A DNA stretch of 64,000 nucleotides from Lamellibrachia columna (Eukaryota > Annelida > Polychaeta > Sabellida > Siboglinidae). The translations under genes and the position numbers were made by a program. Positions 11,213 to 19,954 of this stretch are shown here, one piece after another. Location: positions 18,275,118 to 18,339,117 of the forward strand of contig OY759262.1 in the NCBI GenBank assembly GCA_963662155.1, read 5' to 3'. Within the stretch, counting starts at the first letter, position 1, and each line of letters starts with the position of its first letter. The notes below the pieces were generated by a model. The model did no database searches, was not told the origin of the DNA, and saw nothing but the letters and a program-made list of their open reading frames with translations.

Positions 11213-12025
11213 ACCTAATAGACCGTTAATATTTTAGGCCCCCAGTAGCAGGGAGGTTGTACTACACACATAAAAGAACATAGCTTCATCGTTCAACCCT
11301 CTTGATAGACATCACTTCCATCCTAATAGATCCTTAATATTTTAGACCCCAGTAGGAGGACGGTTGTACTACACACAGAGAAGAACATAGTTCCAATTTT
11401 CAACCATCTTGAGAGACATCACTGCCATCCTAATAGACCCTTAATGTTTAGGCCCCAGTAGCAGGGTGGTTGTACTACACACATCCTAATATGCCCTTAA
11501 TATTTTAGACCCAATAGCAAGAAGGTTGTGTTACACACAGAGAAGAACATAGTTCCATCTTTCAACCCTCAGGAGAGACATCACTTACATCCTAATATAC
11601 CCTTAATAGTTTAGGCCCCAGTAGCAGGAAGGTTGTACTACATACAGAGAAGAACATAGTTCCATCTTTCACACCTCTTGAGAGACATCACTGCCATCCT
11701 AATAGACCCTTAATGTTTAGGCCCCAGTAGCAGGGTGGTTGTACTACACACAGAGAAGAACATAGTTCCATCTTTCAACTCTCTGGAGAGATATCACTTA
11801 CATCCTAATAGACCCTTAATATTTTAGGCACCAGTAGCAGGAAGGTTGTGCTACGCACAAATAAGAACATAGTTCCATCTTTCAACCCTCTTGAGAGACA
11901 TCACTTACATCCTAATAGACCCTTAATATTTTATGCCCCAGTAGCAGGAAGGTTGTACAACACACAGAGAAGAACATAGTTCCATCTTTCAACTCTCTGG
12001 AGAGACATCACTTCCATCATAATAG
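11213..12025. repeat. Minisatellite, ~107-bp unit, ~7 copies, ending at a splice acceptor
   Basis: The block tcctaatagacccttaat recurs near 11320, 11428, 11483 (after a half-unit deletion), 11591, 11698, 11802 and 11910, with spacing 104-108 bp. Each unit also carries cagtagcagg-aggttgta and gagagacatcact. The last partial unit reads cttccatcataatag and runs straight into the exon at 12026, so the unit includes the intron's own 3' end. Confidence 0.9.
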
Positions 12026-12076
12026 TAGCAAAGGCAGTGAATGGAGCTGGCAGAGAGAGCACTCTTGTGTCTTCAC
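12026..12076 (+). pseudogene. Fibronectin-III-like exon fragment (AVNGAG, locus A)
   Basis: Directly after the minisatellite the frame reads AKAVNGAGRESTLVSS, which is the F-G region typical of these repeats (A-V-N-x-A-G-x-x-S-T). The acceptor is one of two overlapping AGs at 12025 or 12028. No clear donor follows, and the middle part of this repeat, expected between 11097 and here, was not found; it may have been displaced by the repeat array. Confidence 0.55.
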
Positions 12077-12436
12077 AGTGGGAACCTTCATCATTACACT
12101 TTATTACTGTGAAATTGTAATATTACATTAGTGTAAATTAAAGTAACAGCAATACATTTCACTAAAATAATGATGAGCTGATTTCAATTGAATTGGGAAA
12201 TATGTGTCATTTAGAACTTTAGTGAAATAGGTTCCTGTTCGGAAGGTGTTTAAAAAGAAATTGTTTATAACTTGTCACCACCAACTTTGGTTTAATACAA
12301 TTTATTTGTGAACAGTTTTAGATAGAATTTCTAATGATTGCAAAACATTAATTAAACAGCTGCTTGGTGTTGCATTAGATGAGTGATTTACTGTTGGATT
12401 TATTAATGCAGTTGTTCATTGTACATTTACATCTTA

Positions 12437-12598
12437 GTGCCATCAAGTATTAAATAAGTGTTCATTTTATGTTGTAGTGCCATCAAGTATTAAATAAGTG
12501 TTCATTGTATGTTGTAGTGCCACCAAAGTATTAACTAAGTGTTCATTGTATTTTGTAGTGACATCAAGTATTAAATAACTGTCCATTGTATGTTGTAG
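12437..12598. repeat. Minisatellite, ~40-bp unit, ~4 copies, ending at a splice acceptor
   Basis: The units contain tgtatgttgtagtgccatca followed by agtattaaataa-tgttcat. The final copy is continuous with the next exon, which begins tgccattaag after tgttgtag, so each unit contains the acceptor plus about 10 exon bases. Confidence 0.9.
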
Positions 12599-12840
12599 TG
12601 CCATTAAGATGGTGTCTGGAAATGTGGCTGGAGTGGTCAGTGACTCAGTGATGGACCGGACACTCAGCTGGACATTGACTACCAAATCGACAAGTCTGAG
12701 GTGACAGTGACATTCAGTGGCTATGAGAGTGAGAGAGATAGCGTGGCTCATTATCAGCGGGCAGTTGGCTCGGCTCCAAAACTTCATGACGTCATATGTC
12801 AACCTGATCAAGGAGGACGGTGGCACAGATGGAATGCTGG
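12599..12840 (+). pseudogene. Fibronectin-III-like exon with two frame changes (locus A)
   Basis: The acceptor is ttgtag|TG and the donor ctgg|gtaaga. The protein signal moves between frames: first KMVSGNVAGVVSDSVMD, then DYQIDKSEVTVTFSGYE and VAHYQRAVGSAP in the next frame, then SYVNLIKEDGGTDGML in a third. The middle piece looks like the B-C strands of a fibronectin-III-like repeat, and the three pieces are consecutive, so two small indels (near 12655 and 12785) are inferred. Any single frame stops early. Assembly error is an alternative cause. Confidence 0.65.
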
Positions 12841-13185
12841 GTAAGATGACACAGACTTTATTGTGCATTAAATCATTTCTTTTAAGTGACATAAATAGTG
12901 GAATCAAATTAAACCAGCAGGATTATTTTCATGTTTCTCCTTAATTATCAGACATAAAAAATTATTTTAGACCATGTCTCACATTAACTAATTAAGAAGG
13001 AATGGAAATGTCATGACTTCATACCTTTGGTATTTAACTAGAATGTGTATTGTAATGTTGATATCATCAGTATATTATTCAGTATTGCATATTAAACTAA
13101 TTTGGATCAAACAAAGCAAATGTATTTCTTATTTGCAGCAAATTTTATGAAATAACAATAGACTTACTGTGACCCTTACATGCAG

Positions 13186-13232
13186 GTGTTGGCAGTAATG
13201 GCAAGGGTCAAGGCCAGGTGGCGCTGTCATTG
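13186..13232 (+). pseudogene. Short exon GSNGKGQGQVALSL (locus A)
   Basis: Behind acceptor atgcag the frame reads GSNGKGQGQVALSL, continuing in phase from the donor at 12841 (codon GG|G). It runs directly into the 51-bp minisatellite, whose units begin with the same gctgtcattgtcag sequence as the exon end. The exon's other half appears to resume at 13892. Confidence 0.55.
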
Positions 13233-13888
13233 TCAGACACAGTGATTGTTGTCTTGTGTGTGACGTTTCTGTTGCTGTCATTGTCAGACACAGTGGTTGT
13301 TGTCTTATGTGTGGTGTCTGTGTTGCTGTCATGTCAGACACAATGGTTGTTGTTGTGTGTGACGTCTGTTTTGCTGTCATTGTCAGGCACAGTGTTTTGT
13401 TGTCTTGTATATGACATCTATATTGCTGTCATTGTCAGAGAATGGTTATTGTCTCATGTGTGACATCTGTTTTGCTGTCATTGTCAAAACACAGTGGTTG
13501 TTGTCTTGTGTGTGACATCTGTGTTGCTGTCATTGTCAGACACAGTGTTTGTTGTTTTGTGTGCGACAACTGTTTTGCTGTCATTGTCAGACACAGTGTT
13601 TATTGTCTTGTGTGTGACGTCTGTGCTGCTGTCATTGTCAGACACAGTGTTTGTTGTCTTGTGTGTGACATCTGTGTTGCTATCACTGTCAGACACAGTG
13701 TTTGTTGTCTTGTGTGTGACATATGTGTTGCTGTCATTGTCAGACACAGTGGTTGTTGTCTTGTGTGTGACATCTGTGTTGCTGTCATTGTCAGACACAG
13801 TGTTTGTTGTCTTGTGTGTGACGTCTGTGTTGCTATCACTGTCAGACACAGTGTTTGTTGTCTTGTGTGTGATGTCTGTGTTGCTTTG
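13226..13888. repeat. Minisatellite, 51-bp unit, ~13 copies, between two exon halves
   Basis: Units read gctgtcattgtcagacacag followed by a TTGTTGTCTTGTGTGTGAC block. Because 51 is a multiple of three, all frames stay open on both strands (for example 13442-14146 plus and 13484-13936 minus); these are artefacts of period, not genes. The left border repeats the end of exon 13186-13232, and the right border gttgctttgcag is the acceptor of the next exon. Confidence 0.95.
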
Positions 13889-13891
13889 CAG

Positions 13892-14095
13892 GAGAACTGG
13901 GAGTTCAAGTTGGCCTCGCCTCTGTTGATGTGGCATTGTTTAACCTATGTTGGTGTGACTTGCAAGTTTCCTCCCTCGTCCACTCAGCTGTGTCATTTTG
14001 GAGCCACATTCCAAGGAAGCTCTCACCCAGTAGTTGAATTCCAGGCAGCCATTGGAACAACTGCCTATTCTCAGGATGTAGTCATGTTCCACAAG
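13892..14095 (+). pseudogene. Fibronectin-III-like exon with frame change (locus A)
   Basis: The exon begins after gctttgcag and ends at acaag|gtaatt. Its second half reads VVEFQAAIGTTAYSQDVVMF, equivalent to the C-C' strand region seen elsewhere in the locus (x-x-A-I-G-T-x-x-x-x-x-D-V). Its first half fits better in a different frame (VSFWSHIP). A frame change near 14020 is therefore inferred. Confidence 0.55.
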
Positions 14096-14214
14096 GTAAT
14101 TCAGACTTATCAAGTGTTCAGATATATCACACTGTATTGCATATAAATATAAACCTATATGTTTATTTTTCCAAAATAAATTAAGTCATTCCTACGTAAT
14201 TCATCAACAAGATA

Positions 14215-14255
14215 TCCCTACGCAACAGTAAATATGATCTCTCTCTCTCTCTCTG
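14215..14255. repeat. (CT)n run
   Basis: Short CT dinucleotide repeat. Confidence 0.8.
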
Positions 14256-14490
14256 GATCCTGATTAGCAAAGCCCTGACTGCCCTCATCATCTGACAGTG
14301 TGGTGATGTTTCTATCTAGATCCTGATTACCAAAATCATGACTGTCCTCATAATTTGACTGGTGGTGTTTCAGATCAGGTCAACTCTTGATCCTGTTTAC
14401 CAAAGTCATGACTGTCCTCATCTGACTGTGGTGGCGTTTCAGATCAGACCTAATTACCAAAATCCTGACTGTCCTGTGTTTCAGATCAGC
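14256..14490. repeat. Minisatellite, ~65-bp unit, ~3.5 copies, ending at a splice acceptor
   Basis: Units contain gatcctgattaccaaaatca, tgactgtcctcat and gtgtttcagatcag. The last copy leads into tttcagatcagccgacc, just before the exon at 14511 (or 14485). Confidence 0.8.
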
Positions 14491-14510
14491 CGACCTTGTC
14501 TTCCCTGCAG

Positions 14511-14675
14511 GAGTGTATGTGATCAAGTTGTCTGTGCACCATCCTGTCAGGCTGATGAGACACAGCAATGAGAGTCTCCTGCAGCCGTACTTTGTGACTG
14601 TCAAGGCTGTCACTGGGTTCCGTGACAGTGTCTTCAACTGGGGTCTACATTGATACGACACCACCCATCATTCAG
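14511..14675 (+). pseudogene. Fibronectin-III-like exon (locus A)
   Basis: After acceptor ccctgcag the frame reads GVYVIKLSVHHPVRLM, then YFVTVKAVTGFRDSV, the F-G region of a repeat. The last 35 bases fit better one base over (TGVYIDTTPPII), and the original frame meets TGA, so a small indel is inferred near 14640. The donor is attcag|gtgata. An alternative acceptor at 14484 would add nine codons. Confidence 0.55.
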
Positions 14676-14679
14676 GTGA

Positions 14680-14793
14680 TATTCCATATTGATTTCTCCT
14701 GGAGTAAGTCCGAGCCCACAACCTTTCAGGGAGACAACTCGTCCATTGCCATCTAATCATCTACTATGAAGTGGTCGAGAGGGAGAGAGCCAG
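14680..14793 (+). pseudogene. Probable exon remnant, start of next repeat (locus A)
   Basis: The frame gives FSWSKSEPTTFQGDNSSIAI and then stops; another frame continues YYEVVERE up to a donor (ccag|gtagtg). The W-x-x-S-E-P start fits the B strand region of these repeats, but the acceptor is unclear and the exon may begin inside the preceding one. Confidence 0.35.
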
Positions 14794-14984
14794 GTAGTGT
14801 ATCGTGTGTTTGTTTGTTTGTTTATATGTTTGTTGTTTCCAGCACTTGGCAATGTTCTATTAACTAACTAGTCTGTATGTTGTGGTTACTACAATTTTAT
14901 GTTGTCACGCGGCCTCATTCAACTAGCCACCCTTTTTCAGAACAATATCACCAAGCCGACCTTTTTATATGCCGACATTGAGGG

Positions 14985-15201
14985 TGGTCGCTGCCAGGGT
15001 GCATGTTGTCCTCAATGGTTCTTTTATGTCCCCAATTAAATGAGACGGGACCAACATTAACATGATCATCCGAGTCACGAGAGATACAAGGTCCTCAATG
15101 TTGAGGACAAGTTTTTTACACCAAACATATCCTTGCCTGGTCCTGGTCTTGAACTGAGAACTCAGTCGTGTAAAGCAGATGTGCTTGCCACTACACTACC
15201 G

Positions 15202-15202
<1 letters not shown>
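14985..15202 (-). repeat. tRNA-derived SINE (tRNA-Val-like head), minus strand
   Basis: On the minus strand, ggtagtgtagtggcaagcac (complement of ~15183-15202) is an A-box-like start and agttcaagacc (15145-15155) a B-box-like element. The spacing and the intervening ctgctttacacg anticodon-loop-like segment resemble tRNA-Val. A tRNA-unrelated body follows to about 14985. A 40-bp CT/GA run abuts the 5' end at 15203-15244. Confidence 0.6.

Positions 15203-15244
<42 letters not shown>
15203..15244. repeat. (CT)n microsatellite
   Basis: Pure CT run of about 42 bases. Confidence 0.95.
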
Positions 15245-15247
<3 letters not shown>

Positions 15248-15567
15248 GCTTCATTTGATTGAAACCACCCAGCCTTCATAGATTCATTCAAAAGTAAGAT
15301 CTGTTGTGTTAAAAGCTGGGGTCAAGTAACCAATATATAATAGAATATCACAACAAATAATAACCATCAGTAATGTACATTGTTTGCAATAATATTAGAA
15401 TATTTATACAATTGAGTATTTATTCTGAAAATGTTTGTTCAGTTTCCCCAATTATGTTTCTCAGTCCAGTACACATGCCATAAGTCATTTTCATCTTCAT
15501 TTATTAATAACTTGGTAACTCACAAAACTATAATTGACTCTCAGGACTATCGGCTATCTTAGTGTAG

Positions 15568-15757
15568 GTGGTCGAAACATGGTGGTCTATTGGCAGGTCA
15601 CCAGGTGGCACTGATGTGCAGCCCTTTGTCAACATTGGAGCCGAGTCATTTGTGAGCAACACTTCGCTAGAAGGCTTGCTGTTTGAGAACCACACCTACT
15701 ATGTGACGTTGGTGTGTGTCAACGATGCTGGACTAAATACAACCAACTCATCGCAAA
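15568..15757 (+). CDS. Fibronectin-III-like exon, open (locus A)
   Basis: After acceptor agtgtag the frame reads ETWWSIGRSPGGTDVQPF and later HTYYVTLVCVNDAGLNTT. These are the C strand (W-x-I-G-x-S-P-G-G-T-D-V) and F-G strands (Y-Y-V-T-x-x-x-x-N-D-A-G-L) of a fibronectin-III-like repeat, with no stop between. The donor is uncertain (aaa|gtcact near 15757 is weak), and open reading continues to 15930 without further recognisable sequence. This is the last recognisable exon before the Mutator-like element. It has no lesion of its own. Confidence 0.6.
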
Positions 15758-16009
15758 GTCACTCACTTCATTACTCTTTAATATGTTCCAGTTGTTTATG
15801 GAAGTGTGGTTTTCTTCAGCACTCCCAACTGTCAGAGGGTACTAGAAACAGAGGTCACCCCAAACTTATATTCAAAGACATAGTAAAGGGAAACTTGCAG
15901 GAAAAAGCAGTTGTACTTAGTTGCCAATGAAAGACCAATCTGGAGAGTTCTTATTGTGAACTATAAGTAAGCAGTCATAGTCGCAACTACAGCTAACAGC
16001 GAGAGAGAG

Positions 16010-16798
16010 GTAATATGTATTCTACTACATTTAACTGCCAGTGCATCCTTTCTCCATTCTCTGCAATCTCTGCTTGTCAGTGAAATACTTCAACATTAAC
16101 CTGTCAGTTCAACCATTCTCAATTCTTTGAGACAAATGGTTGTTTATAACAAGGAAATACTTCTACATGAACTGCCAAAGCATCGTTCTTTGTTCTGGAA
16201 AATAGATTGTCTTAACGAGACTCGGGTCAGATTTGACGGATTTTTGACAATAAAATGAATTTCGAGTTGTTGCCATTTCCGTGTATAAATATTATTCAAC
16301 TTGCCTTTCATGTAAGTTGCACTGTTGAAATAAACACGTTTCTGTCATAAAACATGTCTTTTGTATGATACCTATCATTGCGAAGTCTTTGTTTTTGTCA
16401 AATGAACCGAGACTAATGGAACATTAGGTGATTTTCCGCCAGCGATTGCATGCCAGAAAACGCTGCCATTCCAACATGGCGCATATCACGGGAAAGCCCC
16501 ATATTCGCTCTGCATGATGGTACAAACAGTTTAAAAATTTGCGCGGCGGGTATCCATGTAATCCCGACTATAAATGACTGCCTTTCAACCATCTCGGTGA
16601 CAAAGGAATGGGGAATCCCACGACGATTCGCCGGGCAGCATCACATGATGTCGGATTCCCTCAAATCAAGCGCTCTAATTGGTTGTAATATTAATTTCCA
16701 TCATCTGACGTCAGCTTGAAATACCAGCTACGTTCGATTCGATCGAATTTTTTATCCTCTGCGTTTCGTTCATTTATATCGCTTTGTGAAACGACATT
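16010..16798. other. Upstream region of the Mutator-like gene, no feature recognised
   Basis: This presumably contains the 5' end of the transposon, but I could not pair a terminal inverted repeat with the region after 18.8 kb. A frame at 16450-16719 has no motif. Confidence 0.4.
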
Positions 16799-18793
16799 AT
16801 GCCGTTTTGTCGAAAGCGAGTGGGCGGTTACGGTACTGGGAGGAAGCGAAAGCTTGCATCGTTGCAGTTAGCGCGCTGTGTATCGAGGGTTGAATACGCT
16901 AATGAACCTACAGCGACAACTTCGTCTTCGACCATGTCCATGGTGCCAGCGAGAATGGAACGCAGTGTAAGTTTAATTTCTTATATTTCATATATTCATT
17001 ATGATAGTGCATATGATTAAGATTTATATACATTTGTGTTTTATCCAAACACCGTTAGCCTTTGTGGCATAACTATTGCTGTATAAACGATTTGACGCTG
17101 ATCTAGTTCATGCTGTTGATGTTCGTGGCTGTGTTGACATTCAGGCCTAGGGGCCATCCAGGCACACCAGAGGCAGAGTTGTGACTATGGTTTATTATAT
17201 TGCCTCAACTTGCATTGATAATTATCGTATACATAGCCTATATACACACACGCGCATGTTGTTGAACATGTCTCGGATACTTTTTTGTTTATGAAATACA
17301 TTTAGATTGTGAATTTTTTTCCAGGCTTCAAAGCGGCCATCAACATCTCGGAGACTGTCTGCCACTGAACAGAAGTTTGGTTATGCAGATCTTCTGGAGG
17401 AGATAGGTGTCCCGCGCTTCCTGGTTGAGGATGAGACAGATGCTGATCTTTCAACAGTACTTGTACGCTGTGCCGTGTTGCCATCACTTGTCGCGAACCT
17501 GCCATGCACGTTGTGTAGGAAGCGTACACTCTCCATCCGAGCTGTCGACCGCACCCTTGGCATGGTGTGTCGCCTCGAGACTGTCTGCACCAGTTGCGAC
17601 AAGGTCATCAATGCAACTCTGTCATCAGACCGTACCGATGGGACTCAGGCGACGAATGCCCCGTTTGTCGTGGTGAGATCAGCTGTGTCTGCAACGATGG
17701 ACATGGGTGTCGGGTACTCGGGACTTGTGAAATTCTGCCGCTACCTCGACATGCCAGTGATGCACCACACGACCTACATCACACATGAGACAGCAATTAC
17801 CAATGCAAGTATGCGTGTTGCGAACGATGTTATGTGCGAGTCTGCCCAAATCGTGCGCAGAGTGTACAAAGAACTTGACCCCTCCATTGACGAATCAACA
17901 ATGGAATGGAACAACTCTCTCGGGAAGCACAACTTCCGCTCACGACAATGTTGTCAGATGGAGACTCTAGCACCTACAAACATGTGTGTGACTTGAAGGT
18001 GTATGGCGCAGGTGTGGACATCCGCAAGGAGGAGTGCATCAACCATGTTGCAAAGCGAATGGGGACGGCACTGCGTAACCTCACCAAGGACACCAAGAAG
18101 ACTGGAGTGACTCTCGGTGGACGCGGGCACGGAAAGCTCACCCTGGCAGCCATCAACAAGCTGACATTGTATTATGGAAAGGCAATTCGGAGCTGCACGG
18201 GTGACAAGGACGCGATGCGGAGTGCAGTCTTCGCGTCTTTCTTCCATGCGGCGTCCACCGATGAGGAACCCCACCACAACCACTGCCCCATTGGCCGCAA
18301 CAGCTGGTGCTTCTTCCAGCGGGCACTGGCAAAGGGAGAGGAGCCAGGCTACCACCGGGACAAAGTTGGCACACCCTTAGCAAAGGACGTTGCAGAGAAG
18401 GTCAAGGAGGTGTACGTCCGTCTCGGCCATCCTGACCTGCTGGATCGCTGCTTGCAGGGCAAGATGCAGAACGCTAACGAGAGCCTGCACTCGAAGGTGT
18501 GGCTCAAATGTCCAAAGACAGGCTTCGTTGGCCTGATGCGTGTTTGTGCTGCAACCTGTTTGGCGATTGCGGAATTCAATCAGGGGATTGGTTCGACGGT
18601 GACGCGCAGCTATGCAATAATGGGGCTGCAGTGTGGCAGTCGACTGAAAGTTTCAGCTGCAGAGGCAGACAGTCGTCGGTTGCGAGAGTCTGTGCGGCAA
18701 GTGCAGGCCAGCACGATGGAGGCCCGTCGGGCACGAAAGGTTGCTCGAACAATGGCTCGAGATGCCTCCACCTATGCACCTGGGGCGTTTTAG
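16799..18793 (+). pseudogene. Mutator-like transposase gene, two exons, frame-broken
   Basis: Exon 1 (16799-16966) encodes a basic N-terminus MPFCRKRVGGYGTGRKRK. A phase-0 intron (gtaagt ... ttttttccag) leads to exon 2 at 17325, which reads through CTLCRK and a CxxC pair to about HNFR near 17940. There the sequence shifts by one base, and LSDGDSSTYKHVCDLKVYG continues in the next frame to the stop at 18791-18793. The C-terminal part has HNHCPIGRNSWCFFQRA and NESLHSKVW, hallmarks of the Mutator-like transposase family widespread in invertebrates. The D-G-x-W block that normally precedes the D-G-D block by ~100 residues is absent: only ~20 residues separate STMEW from HNFR. So an internal deletion is inferred as well as the one-base shift. 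The protein would have cut and pasted a MULE; this copy lacks part of the catalytic core. It lies between exons of the host gene on the same strand. Confidence 0.85.
16967..17324 (+). other. Intron of the Mutator-like gene
   Basis: GT (AGT|GTAAGT) to AG (TTTTTTTCCAG), 358 bp, phase 0. The frame is continuous across the join (...MERS, then ASKRPS...). Confidence 0.7.
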
Positions 18794-18805
18794 GGATTTT
18801 GCTGT

Positions 18806-18892
18806 GCTCCAGTGACCTTTACATATGCTCCAGTGAACTTTACATATGCTCCAGTGAACTTTACATATGCTCCAGTAAACTTTATCTGTATG
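18806..18892. repeat. 20-bp tandem repeat, four copies
   Basis: The unit ctccagtgaactttacatat is repeated with slight change just behind the Mutator-like stop codon. Confidence 0.9.
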
Positions 18893-19769
18893 AACTATGG
18901 ACTGGTGTGCTATTTTCCAGACGTTTTTCTGTTTGGTACATTTATTGTGATAAGTTGCTTAGTTTGTGATATATTTTTATTATTTTACATTGCCAATGGC
19001 TCTGAACTGTGCCTTTTGATAAATTATACATTCAGTAATGTGTGTGCAAAGTTTCAATCATCTAGGTTGCTTTTCAGATGTTGAAATGTATGTGCCAATG
19101 TACATAAACTTTGAACGCGATTTTCTCAAAAACATGTTTTGCCTCACACCTACTGCCTCCCGTGTCACTTATCTCGGCTATTGTTTGACAGAATTGCCTG
19201 AAACTTTCCACAGTGTTTCTTGATAGTATACTCTTGAAAACTATGTAGTAACTTTTTAGAAAACATTACCTATATTTTATATAATGAACCATCAATGTAA
19301 AATTTCATGATGAAAAAATACATTCAGATGTAAAAAAAATCCTTAAAAAAAGTTTTTTTAAAACTAAGAAAGTCAACAGACTTTTTTTTTCATTAGGGTT
19401 ATGTGGAGTAACTACACAAAAAATGTGAGCCCTCTAAACCCAATGGTTACGGATATAAGTCACACGCAACATTTAATCCAAGATGGCTGCCTACCGTGGG
19501 AAAATCTGTACGAAACTTTCTGAAAAAAGCTCTGTAGGTTCAGTGATAATGAAATAAGAAAATAAAATGTGTTTAGACCCAAGCGACGCCTTAAACGATG
19601 AGAAAATTCTTTTTTTACTGACAGAAAGCTGCTTGATAAGTCAAGTTATTTTGTAATTTCTGTCAAATATTACAATGACCAAGTAGTTTCTGTCAAATAT
19701 TACAATGACCAAACTACAACACTTTTACTGATATGTATTGCCTGTATAGACTTGATGTCATCATTCCAG
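18893..19769. other. 3' flank of the Mutator-like gene
   Basis: Presumed 3' untranslated and terminal part of the transposon; no gene recognised. It includes a 26-bp direct repeat (tttctgtcaaatattacaat..., 19657-19682 and 19687-19712) near its end. Confidence 0.4.
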
Positions 19770-19943
19770 GTGTCACCATCAAAACTGAGTCGCCAAATGT
19801 AGACAACATGACTACATCAATGGACGACATGGAGCCATTCGATGACACAAGAACTGACGTACCAGCAGTAAAGATGTCACGACAGGATGGCGTTGGTGTC
19901 ATCTGGGACAAACCACCCAAGGATGAGAACATCGACAGTGTGT
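19770..19943 (+). CDS. Open 58-codon exon, same gene as locus A
   Basis: Bounded by a good acceptor (catcattccag) and a strong donor (tgt|gtaagt), both in phase 0, and fully open. It reads NMTTSMDDMEPFDD and DGVGVIWDKPPKDE. The acidic, proline-containing sequence and the W-D-x-P core look like a linker entering a new repeat; the domain was not identified. Its downstream partner is the exon at 23431, which also starts in phase 0. The intron between them consists almost wholly of the 65-bp array. The two splice sites and frame make it one of the best-preserved exons here. Confidence 0.6.
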
Positions 19944-19954
19944 GTAAGTTCTTG

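Noticed and set aside
13218..14146. Open frames over the 51-bp array on both strands
   Set aside because: Period 51 is divisible by three and the unit has no stop; the frames echo the repeat. Only the exon pieces at both borders have protein character.
16450..16719. 89-codon frame upstream of the Mutator-like gene
   Set aside because: No recognisable sequence. The real start fits 16799, which is followed by a basic N-terminus and an in-phase intron.
17954..18383. Minus-strand and alternative-frame open frames over the Mutator-like gene
   Set aside because: Shadows of the transposase coding sequence on the + strand.
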